NCBI GenBank assembly: GCA_015056565.1
Contig: SVGB01000004.1
Span: 118,078 to 182,077, forward strand
From: Butyrivibrio sp.
GTDB lineage: Bacteria; Bacillota; Clostridia; Lachnospirales; Lachnospiraceae
Reading direction: 5' to 3'
DNA: 64,000 bases
The position numbers were made by a program, and so were the translations under genes. Numbering within the stretch: position 1 is the first letter of the stretch; the number at the start of each line of letters is the position of its first letter. The notes under the pieces were generated by a model. The model made no database searches and was not told where the DNA came from. It saw only the letters and a program-made list of their open reading frames with translations. Below, piece after piece: positions 48,101 through 55,259 of this stretch.

Positions 48101-48215
48101 AGGACCTGCCTCAGCAGGTGTGGTTTCAGGAAATGCCATGGAAGGCGAAAATACTTATCAGACTGACACAAAAACACTTTTAACTATGGCAAAAGCCTTT
48201 ATTGAGGCTTTGTGA
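45120..48215 (+). CDS. DUF6240 protein, probable flagellar accessory (FliK-like tail)
   Basis: 1031 residues, no signal peptide or membrane helix, largely helical with many charged residues. The N-terminal 80 residues are Ser/Thr/Asn rich. The middle contains repeated NIKPT/IPLT-type short helical units (IPITAENAKAA, KPTIENIYFAA, IPLTGDNLEQV, MEVNEENFEKV, IELTYNNLEAYI), each beginning with a short strand-turn. The last ~160 residues alternate strands in the way of the FliK/Flg_hook C-terminus (DEYGQLRLSLFVEEESIRGML). The gene ends 27 bp before flagellin. Start ATG 45120 has GAGGAG 5 bases upstream; an upstream ATG at 45075 falls in the terminator hairpin. A hook-length or export role is inference. 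Confidence 0.75.
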   Translation: MNINFQNITGQKASQDQILLSTEAKERTVSGSFGKNTISGSSYALDIDATGFTNNAYAQHQRSVDDISQMAENKDVFSEHNFMALMANTMSEEDYNRALEDGFDLKDLNGKDAVTIVDKIKSVLLESGEVVAGYNDDLSIDKLKKITGSDVLANALKSSFHENDIPITAENAKAATLAYEQIADIKELSDAAVKFMVLNNMKPTIENIYFAAHSTNGQSATGNGFYAQEAGGYFAQKAEEIDENALGPQIEKIIEEAGLDPKDRSLKEESLWMVSQGIPLTGDNLEQVKTIKSLKFPVSEETVTKAAAAAIADGKKAIRGDIFEPKSNMQKAAETLDAVENISDDDIKDVIAAGRELSIKNLTSNFSISYASVQENDERLVAARLQLEEVRLKMTVEANKQLLDSGFSIDTAPMEQLIERLKNLLSRNGEETTGKAVDEITNVTPSNAGFAFRMTISRVSIIANGPADIVGAMADDLKETSLYKISQMSETATMKFRQAGEGYEKLMTAPRADLGDSIKKAFRNVDDILKDLDQEATDENRRAVRILGYNKMEVNEENFEKVRSWDAKLQSTLDRLKPGAVFDLIRQGKNPLSMTIEELSQNLDQNSESSENEKGKSEERYAKFLFKLEHKGGITKEEKTSFIGIYRLFHTLKTTDYQAIGSLLKTDQEMTIGNLLNATRNQKASRKGMDYKVDDDFGGLTVKEKDYSPRIDEQISAAFRYYRAKAETVYENLEPEKLMQTEVTNKTLLPKLADDLKRADIDKELEREFAKQELEQIRQTVSLKSAEPTAKEMSQAGIELTYNNLEAYISEKRDRRNGNIWKKTEDMEERELLKESLSEDDYQDNYVKILERVSDNLSRELLSSDDTYIDVRAIALLQKQISVMTGNAERNSYEVPVEIDGEVVSMNVTLNSDDTKRSRMDASVMTDEYGQLRLSLFVEEESIRGMLTTTNAKNQWESEYLENVRTRLCERISEKLTDVIVSTENIAILYNAQAGPASAGVVSGNAMEGENTYQTDTKTLLTMAKAFIEAL

Positions 48216-48242
48216 TCACACATCAAAAGAAATGAGGTAGGC

Positions 48243-49430
48243 ATGAAAGTAAATTACAATGTATCTGCGATGATAGCAAACAACGCTCTTCAGAAGAATG
48301 ACAAGCTTCTTTCAGAGTCCCTGGGAAGACTTTCCAGCGGTCTAAAGATTGCAAACGCCAAGGATAATCCATCAGGCCTTGCAATGTCCAGAAGAATGAA
48401 TTCACAGATCGAAGGTCTTGGAGTTGCAAATGACACCTCTAATGATGCGATTTCAATAGTACAGGTGGCAGACGGAAGTCTGTCTGAGATCCATGAAGTT
48501 CTTCAGAGAATGAGCGAGCTGGCAATCAAGTCCAGCAACGGAACCTTAACTGACAGCGACAGAGAGGCAATACAGGAAGAGGTTACTCTTTTGAAGCAGG
48601 AAATCGAGAGAATGGCAAAGACCACTCAGTTCAATGGACAGAGTATCTTAGACGGCTCCTTTGATCTTCGCGGATATGCAACTGTTGGAAATACACCTTC
48701 AACTGCAGTTACAGACCCTAACGTCAGCGTGCTTACATATTCAGACAGCGTTGAAGCAGGAACTTTCCAGATAACCGGAATTGATGTTAAGTACTTAAAT
48801 CTTACAGGTTCAACCGGAGTAGACAAGAAGGGTATCTTCTTTGAAGAGGGAAGCGAAGCAAATATCCAGATCAAGAAGGTATATGAGGATGGAACAACAG
48901 AAGACTACATGACAAATGGCATGCAGGCAACCATCACTGAAGATATCCTGACATTAAAGGACAATACAGGAAAAGAGATAAAGATCCAGATCGACGAATC
49001 CTTCAGCGGAACCCTTAATCTTGAGCTCACAGGAAAAGGCGCGATGACCATGCAGGTTGGAGCCAATGAGGGACAGACACTTGATATCAGGATCCCTAAG
49101 ATATCTCTTTCAACCCTTGGTCTTTACAACCTTGATCTTGCCAATGAAGTAGGCGCAAGAGAGGGAATTGAGAGCATCAAGAACGCCATCGTACAGGTCA
49201 GCAGCATAAGATCAGGCCTTGGCGCTTATCAGAACAGACTTGAGCACACAGTAAGTAACCTTGATATAACTGTAGAAAATATGACAGCAGCTTATTCAAG
49301 GATCATGGACGTAGACATGGCAGAGGAGATGACAACCTACTCAACACAGCAGGTTCTCTCCCAGGCAGGAATTTCCATGATGGCTCAGGCAAATGAAAGA
49401 CCATCACAGGTGCTTCAGCTTCTTCAGTAA
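48243..49430 (+). CDS. Flagellin
   Basis: 395 residues. The conserved D0/D1 ends are intact: N-terminal MKVNYNVSAMIANNALQKND...RLSSGLKIANAKDNPSGLAMSRRM and C-terminal GAYQNRLEHTVSNLDITVENMTAAYSRIMDVDMAEEM...LSQAGISMMAQANERPSQVLQLL. The central ~150 residues are a variable surface domain. Filament subunit, exported by the flagellar type III apparatus. fliS follows by 37 bp, providing its chaperone. AAATGAGG precedes the ATG. Confidence 0.97.
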   Translation: MKVNYNVSAMIANNALQKNDKLLSESLGRLSSGLKIANAKDNPSGLAMSRRMNSQIEGLGVANDTSNDAISIVQVADGSLSEIHEVLQRMSELAIKSSNGTLTDSDREAIQEEVTLLKQEIERMAKTTQFNGQSILDGSFDLRGYATVGNTPSTAVTDPNVSVLTYSDSVEAGTFQITGIDVKYLNLTGSTGVDKKGIFFEEGSEANIQIKKVYEDGTTEDYMTNGMQATITEDILTLKDNTGKEIKIQIDESFSGTLNLELTGKGAMTMQVGANEGQTLDIRIPKISLSTLGLYNLDLANEVGAREGIESIKNAIVQVSSIRSGLGAYQNRLEHTVSNLDITVENMTAAYSRIMDVDMAEEMTTYSTQQVLSQAGISMMAQANERPSQVLQLLQ

Positions 49431-49467
49431 GTAACTATTTACCCGGTTTTACATATAGGAGCAGACT

Positions 49468-49944
49468 ATGACCCCAGTAAAGAAACAGGAATATACCCTA
49501 AAGATAACTCAGGCAAACAAGACTCAGCTGATCACAATACTCTATGAGATGGTGATCGATTATCTTGAGGAGAGCATAGATGGATTTGCGGTAGGCAAGA
49601 GAAGTGATGCTGAAAACAGTATCATGAACGCACAGCACTGCATCGACGAACTTATCCATTCTCTCAACATGGAATATGAGCTTGCAAGAAACCTTCACAA
49701 GATATATATCTTTTCCAAGACAGAGCTGGCTGTTGCCTCAGCAACCGGAAACATCCACAGGGTGTGGAAGGTTAAAAAGAACTTTGAAAAGCTCCATGAG
49801 GCATATGTGGAACTTGAAAAGTATGATACTTCAGAAGTTTTAATGGGAAATACCCAGAAGGTATATGCAGGACTTACTTATGGAAAGTACTCTTTAAACG
49901 AGGATATTACAGCACTTTCCATGAACAGAGGACTTATGGCATAA
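49468..49944 (+). CDS. fliS: Flagellin chaperone FliS
   Basis: 158-residue helical protein. TQANKTQLITILYEMVIDYLEESI near the N-terminus and helical segments through NSIMNAQHCIDELIHSLNMEYELARNLHKIYIF match the FliS four-helix bundle, which binds the flagellin C-terminus and stops early polymerisation. It is longer than the usual ~130 residues by a C-terminal extension. Context (directly after flagellin) supports the call. Confidence 0.9.
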   Translation: MTPVKKQEYTLKITQANKTQLITILYEMVIDYLEESIDGFAVGKRSDAENSIMNAQHCIDELIHSLNMEYELARNLHKIYIFSKTELAVASATGNIHRVWKVKKNFEKLHEAYVELEKYDTSEVLMGNTQKVYAGLTYGKYSLNEDITALSMNRGLMA

Positions 49945-50022
49945 AAGTCCTTAAGAAAATCTTAAGATATTAATATTTCAGGGAAAAAGAAATAAATCCC
50001 GAACATAAATTATCGGTTTGAC

Positions 50023-50060
50023 AAAGAGCGGAAAAATGACATTTCCGCTCTTTATGTGTT
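50023..50060 (+). terminator. Terminator of the flagellin-fliS unit
   Basis: Perfect 12-bp stem AAAGAGCGGAAA (50023-50034) / TTTCCGCTCTTT (50042-50053), 7-nt loop, followed by ATGTGTTTTT. Nearly symmetrical A and T flanks could make it bidirectional. Confidence 0.85.
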
Positions 50061-50135
50061 TTTACAGATTCCAAAGGGCGAAAATATAAGGAAGGTCAAT
50101 TCTTAATTTTGGGAAAAGAGCTTGTTTTAAGGGGC

Positions 50136-50164
50136 TTTACAAAGAAAATCAAACATGTTAGATT
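50136..50164 (+). promoter_or_regulatory. Candidate promoter of the Tad operon
   Basis: -35 TTTACA (50136-50141), 17-bp spacer, TAGATT (50159-50164). No other start is needed for the tightly packed genes up to 59785. Confidence 0.5.
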
Positions 50165-50207
50165 CTATTTCGCGAGCTCGACAAAACTACGAAAGGGGTA
50201 GATTTTT

Positions 50208-50618
50208 ATTTTCGCAATCTTAATATTGTTTTTGACTGGAGCTGTGTTTACGGACCTGTTCAAGGACAAGATATTTAACGCCTGGGTTATTCCGGCACTT
50301 CTTACGGGCGTTTCTTCTTCGCTGGTGCAAGGGTCAGAAAGACTTTTCGAATCCCTGTCAGCTGTGGGGGCAGCACTTCTTATCCTGCTTCCTGTTTACC
50401 TTCTAAAGGGCATTGCAGCCGGAGATGTTAAGCTGTTCATGTCAGCAGCATCTTTTTTATCTGTCAGTGATACTCTTTCATGTATCCTGATCTCATTTCT
50501 TATCGCTGGAGCAATATCCGTCGCGGTTATCATTTTCAAAAGAAACAAACAAAAGACGATACATTTTGCGGTACCTGTACTTGTCAGCGTACTGTTCGTC
50601 ATGGGAGGTGTTTTATGA
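50208..50618 (+). CDS. Prepilin peptidase, A24 family (TadV/CpaA-like)
   Basis: About 136 residues with four to five membrane helices. The two aspartate sites of A24 peptidases are visible: TDLFKDKIFN near residue 16 and AAGDVKLF near residue 72. It processes Flp-type prepilins. The start is odd: there is no ATG or GTG, and an in-frame TTG (50226) would cut the first membrane helix to a few residues. An ATT at 50208, 9 bases after GAAAGGGG, restores it. The next gene overlaps by 4 bases (ATGA). Confidence 0.8.
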   Translation: MFAILILFLTGAVFTDLFKDKIFNAWVIPALLTGVSSSLVQGSERLFESLSAVGAALLILLPVYLLKGIAAGDVKLFMSAASFLSVSDTLSCILISFLIAGAISVAVIIFKRNKQKTIHFAVPVLVSVLFVMGGVL

Positions 50619-51634
50619 CGGAGAGCATTCTTGCTATTTTTGACAGGAGCACTCTTTATTCCATGAGGCTTTCTGAGTATTTAAGAGAGCATCTAAAACT
50701 ATCATTTGGCATTCAGACATTTACAGAAAAAGAGGAGTTCATAGCTTTTATAGAAAGCGAGGAGGTATCACTTCTTATTGCTTCAAGTAGCGCAAGCAGC
50801 GGCCTTGAAGAAATGATCAAAGAAAGATGCAGCGCTGTGATGATCCTGGAGGAAGATGAATTTAAGGGACCCTCCGGTTTTGATGAAGACGATGGCTTTT
50901 TTCACATGAGCAAGTATCTGCCTGCGGGAAAGATCCTGGAGAGGCTACTGACAGTGTGCATGGAGAATCCTGATGGCTTTCCGGATCTTGGGATAAGGCA
51001 CATGGAAAATGAGTGCAAGGTGGTAGGTCTTTATACGCCTCTTTCGGGAAGCGGTCAGACGACCCTTGCAATCCAGATGGCTGAACAGCTTGCAAGGACT
51101 AACAAGACCATATTCATAAGCTTTGAGAGCTTTTCTGCTCTTACCCAGACCTTTGATGAGGAGGCGGGGCAGGACATCACTGATATGATGTACTATGCTG
51201 ACTGCGAGCGGGATAAGTTCTGTATTTACCTTGAGAAGATCAAGGTCAGGAAAAATGGCGTCGACTACATAGCCCCAGCAAAAACGGCGATGCAGATAAA
51301 GGAGATGGGCTGTAAGAAGGTCAGGGAGCTGATAGCTCTTTTGTCCAGAGAAGCAGGATATGAATATGTGATCCTGGACCTTAAGGATTACCCTGAAGGG
51401 TTCTTTGAAATCCTGTCCATGTGTGATGTCCTTTATACTATCAACCGGAACAATTCTGCAGATCAGTACCGTATGGGCAAGTACAACAAGGTGCTGTGTG
51501 AAAATGGCTATGAGGCGGTACTTTCCAAGACTATCAAGTGTTTTTTCCCTGATGACTGCGCAGGCGCTTCCTACAAAAAACATGTGGGAGAGCTTATCAA
51601 GAAGGGGCAGGAGGTGCTGCTTCTTGGAGCATAA
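50615..51634 (+). CDS. TadZ/CpaE-like pilus localisation protein (degenerate ATPase)
   Basis: 339 residues. The N-terminal ~115 residues are receiver-like without clear phosphorylation residues; the C-terminal part has a MinD/ParA fold with VVGLYTPLSGSGQTTLAIQMAEQLA and VILDLKDYPEGFFEI. The deviant Walker A lysines are replaced (L-S-G-S-G-Q-T-T), so ATP hydrolysis is doubtful. In Tad systems TadZ marks the pole and recruits TadA. The start overlaps the peptidase stop, and the 3' end overlaps tadA. Confidence 0.8.
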   Translation: MTESILAIFDRSTLYSMRLSEYLREHLKLSFGIQTFTEKEEFIAFIESEEVSLLIASSSASSGLEEMIKERCSAVMILEEDEFKGPSGFDEDDGFFHMSKYLPAGKILERLLTVCMENPDGFPDLGIRHMENECKVVGLYTPLSGSGQTTLAIQMAEQLARTNKTIFISFESFSALTQTFDEEAGQDITDMMYYADCERDKFCIYLEKIKVRKNGVDYIAPAKTAMQIKEMGCKKVRELIALLSREAGYEYVILDLKDYPEGFFEILSMCDVLYTINRNNSADQYRMGKYNKVLCENGYEAVLSKTIKCFFPDDCAGASYKKHVGELIKKGQEVLLLGA

Positions 51635-52865
51635 CTTGGATGAGCTGAGAGTCGGTATCAAAGAGAGGGTACTTGGGAGCCTTGATTTTTCAAGGGAGAT
51701 AAGGGATGAGGAACTTTTTGAGCTGATAGATGGCGAGATAGGGAATATGCTGCGAAACAAGGCCCTGCCAGTGAGTCTTAAAAAGCAGCTTCGGATGAAT
51801 GTCTACCACTCCATAAGAAAGCTGGATGTTCTCCAGAGCCTTGTGGATGACCCTTCCATAACGGAGATAATGGTCAATGGAACAGATAACATCTTCATTG
51901 AAAAAGAAGGTAAGATCTGCGAGAGTGGTCTTCACTTCGAGTCGAGACAGCGCCTTGAGGATGTGGTTCAGCAGATAGTTGCTTCCTGTAACAGAGTTGT
52001 TAATGAATCATCCCCAATAGTGGACGCAAGGCTTGAAAACGGCTCCAGAGTAAACGTAGTTCTTGCGCCGATAGCCCTGAACGGACCAATTGTCACAATA
52101 CGAAGATTCCCTGACAAACCTATCACCATGAAGAGGCTGATAGAACTTGGATCAATTTCTGAATATCTTAAAAGTTATATCGAAGTGCTGGTAAAAGCGG
52201 GATATAACATCTTTATTTCCGGTGGAACGGGGTCTGGAAAGACCACATTTCTAAATGCACTGTCTGATTTTATTCCAAAGGATCAAAGACTTATAACCAT
52301 CGAGGATAACGCTGAGCTTCAGATAATAGGCGTTCCAAATCTTGTAAGAATGGAGGCCAGAAACGCCAATGTGGAAGGCTGCAGGCCCATCACCATAAGA
52401 GACCTCATAAAGTCATCGCTTAGAATGCGCCCAGACTGGCTGGTTGTGGGCGAGGTCAGAGGCGATGAGTGCGTAGACATGCTGCAGGCCATGAATACAG
52501 GCCATATGGCAATGAGTACTGGTCACGCCAACAGCGCAGCAGATATGCTTTCAAGGATCGAAACCATGGTGCTCATGGGAATGGAGATCCCGCTATCTGC
52601 AGTTAGAGGCCAGATTGCTTCGGGAATTGATATTGTGGTCCATCTTGGAAGGCTTAGAGACAGGAGCAGGAAGGTCCTTGAAATATGCGAGCTTGAAAAG
52701 GAGCTGGATGAAAAGAGTGGAAAGATAAGGGTCAACACGCTCTTTAGATTCGAGGAGAGTGAAGGTATGAGTAAAGAGAAAGTTGTTGGGAAATGGAGGA
52801 AGGTTGGTGAACTTAAAGCTACTGAAAAACTTTTGGCAGCAGGTCTTAGACTGCCGGCCGAATAA
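51624..52865 (+). CDS. tadA: Tad pilus assembly ATPase TadA (CpaF family)
   Basis: 413-residue secretion ATPase. N-terminal helical domain, then DPSITEIMVNGTDNIFIEK, Walker A ISGGTGSGKTTFLNAL, Walker B/Asp box RPDWLVVGEVRGDECVDMLQAMNTGH and His box GHMAMSTGHANSA. It is the cytoplasmic motor for Flp pilus extension and possibly retraction. The start is TTG 51624, with AGGAGG 9 bases upstream inside tadZ; a second TTG at 51636 is possible. The 3' end overlaps tadB. Confidence 0.94.
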   Translation: MEHNLDELRVGIKERVLGSLDFSREIRDEELFELIDGEIGNMLRNKALPVSLKKQLRMNVYHSIRKLDVLQSLVDDPSITEIMVNGTDNIFIEKEGKICESGLHFESRQRLEDVVQQIVASCNRVVNESSPIVDARLENGSRVNVVLAPIALNGPIVTIRRFPDKPITMKRLIELGSISEYLKSYIEVLVKAGYNIFISGGTGSGKTTFLNALSDFIPKDQRLITIEDNAELQIIGVPNLVRMEARNANVEGCRPITIRDLIKSSLRMRPDWLVVGEVRGDECVDMLQAMNTGHMAMSTGHANSAADMLSRIETMVLMGMEIPLSAVRGQIASGIDIVVHLGRLRDRSRKVLEICELEKELDEKSGKIRVNTLFRFEESEGMSKEKVVGKWRKVGELKATEKLLAAGLRLPAE

Positions 52866-53571
52866 AAGCGATATCCCCATATTTTTGCAAGGAATTCTCA
52901 TAGCTTTTATGTTTGGGGAGCTGTTTTACGATTCCCTTCTGGCAGTTCTTGTTCTTTCGCCGCTTTGTCTTTTCTGGTTTGTGTACCAAAAAAAGCGACT
53001 GAATGAAAGGAACAGAAGGCTTGTGGGAATACAGTTTAAAGATGCAATAAGCTCGGTGCTTACCTGCTTAAAGGCTGGATATTCCCCGGAGAATGCTTTT
53101 ATTGAGGCCTGTCATGACATGGAGATGCTGTATGGGAAAAAGAGCCTTATCTACAGCGCACTTATTAAGCTAAAGAAGGGCCTGAAAAACAATATCCCCA
53201 TCGAAAAACTAATTTACAAAATGGGAAAAGAGACCGGGAATCCGGATATCTTAGATTTTGCAGAAGTGTTTGCTGTTGCCAAGAAAAGCGGAGGTAACAT
53301 GACCCAGATGATCAGCCGCACCATCACCGTGATCTCTGAAAAGATGGATGTGGAAAAAGAGATCGACGTGCTGATAAGCGCCAAGAGAATGGAGGCCAGG
53401 ATAATGAATCTGGTGCCATTTTTCATAATCTTCTATATAAGTCTCACCAGTTCTGGATTTTTTGATCCCCTATATCACAACCCGTTTGGAGTGATCTTTA
53501 TGACAGTATGTGCAGGGCTGTATGTAACGGCGTATCTCATGTCAGAAAGGATAGTGAATATAAATGTCTAA
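52807..53571 (+). CDS. tadB: Tad membrane platform protein TadB
   Basis: 254-residue type II secretion F-domain protein. Membrane helices near 24-50 and at the C-terminus (two) flank a cytoplasmic F domain with QFKDAISSVLTCLKAGYSPENAFIEA and ETGNPDILDFAEVFAVAKKSGGNMTQMI. GTG start at 52807 with GGAGGA 6 bases upstream, inside tadA; overlap 59 bases. The last 8 bases overlap tadC. Confidence 0.9.
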   Translation: MNLKLLKNFWQQVLDCRPNKSDIPIFLQGILIAFMFGELFYDSLLAVLVLSPLCLFWFVYQKKRLNERNRRLVGIQFKDAISSVLTCLKAGYSPENAFIEACHDMEMLYGKKSLIYSALIKLKKGLKNNIPIEKLIYKMGKETGNPDILDFAEVFAVAKKSGGNMTQMISRTITVISEKMDVEKEIDVLISAKRMEARIMNLVPFFIIFYISLTSSGFFDPLYHNPFGVIFMTVCAGLYVTAYLMSERIVNINV

Positions 53572-55030
53572 GCTGTTCTTTTTGTACTTGATAATTCCTG
53601 TGCTGATGCTTGTTTTATTTTTCCAGTCAAAGGATCTTGTCCTTCCGGAAAGGATTGAGGATACAGGCATAAGCAGAGCCTATCTGAAGATATCTCTTTA
53701 TATCTACAGATACCTTAAGGAGAGACCTTTTTCTTTTTCCAGAGAAAAGATACGAACCTACCTGGGGACGCTTGAGCACAGGAAAGATATTGATGGTGTT
53801 GAGACTGAGTACTTTATCAGGAAGATAAGCATAGTTCTTTTAATGGCTACAGCTGGGAGCTTTTTATCATTGATGCTGTGTATCAGCTCTGGGCAGGATG
53901 GGAAGATCACAGACTCAGGAACCCTTGAAAGAAGCGACTTTGGTGGCAAGGGATACGACGTTGACCTGGTGGCCAGCGACGAAGCGGGAAATGAACTAGG
54001 GCAGTACCACCTGTCTGTAGAAAACAGGATATTCACCGACGAGGAGGCACAAAGGCTCTTTGAACAGGCATCTGTGGAACTTGAAAAGGTGGTCATAGGT
54101 GAAAATGAGAGTTTTGATGTGGTCACTAAAGACCTTGATCTTGTGGAATCTTTAGAAGGGTATCCCTTTGATATAAGGTGGAAGCTTGATAACTATGAGG
54201 TGATGCATTTTGACGGAAGGCTCATTGATGAAAACATTCCTAAGGAAGGTGTGGTTGTGGAGCTTGTGGCCTGGTACAGCTACAAGGATCTTCGCTGGCA
54301 GCAGGTATTTCACGCAAATATCATGCCCAGGGTCCTGAATCCTGTGGAGCGGACCTATGCAGAGATTGAAAAGCTTCTAAAGGGAGCAGATGAAGCTTCT
54401 GTGGAAGAAAGAGAGATCAATTTGCCTAAGACCTATGGAAACCGGCAGATCATATGGAGCCAGAAGATGCAGGACAACAGCCTGCTACTGCTTCTTCTTA
54501 CACTGATAGGAGGCGCTGCATCCTACGTCCTTAAGGACAAAGAGCTAAAAAAGACCATGGAGGAGAGGCAGCAGGAGCTTTTGTCGGATTATCCGCAGTT
54601 TGTTTCAAAGCTGGTCCTATACATGGGAGCAGGCATGACAGTCAGAAACGTGTTCAATAAACTGGCGGTCTCATATGTGAAAAAGAGGGATAACGGCGCC
54701 GGAAAAAGGTACCTCTATGAGGAAATCCTGAGGGTGAACAGGGAATTGGCGACGGGGGCTTCAGAGAGCGAGACCTACGAAAGATTTGGAGCAAGATGTA
54801 TGACAAAACAGTACACCAGACTTGCAACTCTTTTGTCCCAGAACATAAGGAAGGGAAATGGCGAGCTTTTAGCACTTCTTTCAGAAGAAGCCCAAAAGGC
54901 TTTTGAAGAGAGAATGGATAAGGTCAAGAAAACTGGTGAGGAAGCAGGAACCAGGCTTTTATTACCAATGATAATCATGCTGGTGATAGTAATGGCAATG
55001 ATCATGGTCCCAGCATACATGGCATTTTAA
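53564..55030 (+). CDS. tadC: TadC-like platform protein with an inserted ~200-residue domain
   Basis: 488 residues, far longer than a typical ~300-residue TadC. Helices at about 2-20 and 86-106 are followed by a soluble, strand-rich segment (about 107-305) predicted outside the membrane, then a helix (about 310-330), the F domain (MEERQQELLSDYPQFVSKLVLYMGAGMTVRNVFNKLA) and a final helix (about 466-488). The insert contains FTDEEAQRLFEQASVELEKVV and IRWKLDNYEVMHFDGRL. Long TadC forms are seen in other clostridia; the insert's role is unknown. Confidence 0.85.
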   Translation: MSKLFFLYLIIPVLMLVLFFQSKDLVLPERIEDTGISRAYLKISLYIYRYLKERPFSFSREKIRTYLGTLEHRKDIDGVETEYFIRKISIVLLMATAGSFLSLMLCISSGQDGKITDSGTLERSDFGGKGYDVDLVASDEAGNELGQYHLSVENRIFTDEEAQRLFEQASVELEKVVIGENESFDVVTKDLDLVESLEGYPFDIRWKLDNYEVMHFDGRLIDENIPKEGVVVELVAWYSYKDLRWQQVFHANIMPRVLNPVERTYAEIEKLLKGADEASVEEREINLPKTYGNRQIIWSQKMQDNSLLLLLLTLIGGAASYVLKDKELKKTMEERQQELLSDYPQFVSKLVLYMGAGMTVRNVFNKLAVSYVKKRDNGAGKRYLYEEILRVNRELATGASESETYERFGARCMTKQYTRLATLLSQNIRKGNGELLALLSEEAQKAFEERMDKVKKTGEEAGTRLLLPMIIMLVIVMAMIMVPAYMAF

Positions 55031-55052
55031 CGAAGAATGGAGGAAAAGAAAA

Positions 55053-55259
55053 ATGAATGAATTAAAGAATATTGGAAGAAAGATTGTAAACGGAGTAAAG
55101 AAATTTTGGAAAGATGAGTCTGGAATGGGCACAGTTGAGGTAATCCTCATCATCGTAGTGCTGATAGGACTTGTAATCGTGTTTAAGGAGCAGATTTCCG
55201 GGATTGTAGAGGATGTGTTTAAGACGATCAGAGAGGATACACGTGTTATCACGAACTAA
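55053..55259 (+). CDS. flp: Flp-type major pilin
   Basis: 68-residue type IVb prepilin. A short basic leader ends in KDESGMG, followed by TVEVILIIVVLIGLVIVF, the hydrophobic polymerisation helix with Glu at the fifth mature position if cleaved after Gly. The C-terminal tail is short and charged. It is processed by one of the two A24 peptidases and assembled by TadA/TadB/TadC. AGGAAAAG precedes the ATG. Confidence 0.92.
   Translation: MNELKNIGRKIVNGVKKFWKDESGMGTVEVILIIVVLIGLVIVFKEQISGIVEDVFKTIREDTRVITN

Larger units (their letters stand above)
49945..50207. other. Intergenic region between fliS and the Tad operon
   Basis: 263 bp without a gene. It holds the terminator at 50023-50060 and a promoter candidate at 50136-50164. 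An ACAAAACTACGAAAGGGGTAG stretch near 50180-50200 has a superficial likeness to a c-di-GMP-I riboswitch core but lacks the rest of the fold. Confidence 0.7.

Noticed and set aside
48191..48211. Terminator between DUF6240 and flagellin
   Set aside because: AAAGCCT/AGGCTTT is a 7-bp hairpin inside the coding end without a T run; flagellin begins 32 bp later and is probably cotranscribed.
50100..50230. c-di-GMP-I riboswitch in front of the Tad operon
   Set aside because: Only a CAAAACTACGAAAGG-like core is seen. The GACGCAAAGCC segment and the second helix with its tetraloop receptor are absent.
50480..50614. N-terminal extension of TadZ
   Set aside because: It overlaps the peptidase gene almost fully, shows no family similarity, and ATG 50615 gives the standard 4-base overlap.
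51405..51623. N-terminal extension of TadA
   Set aside because: It is the shadow of tadZ in another frame; the residues are Cys/Ser rich and unlike CpaF.
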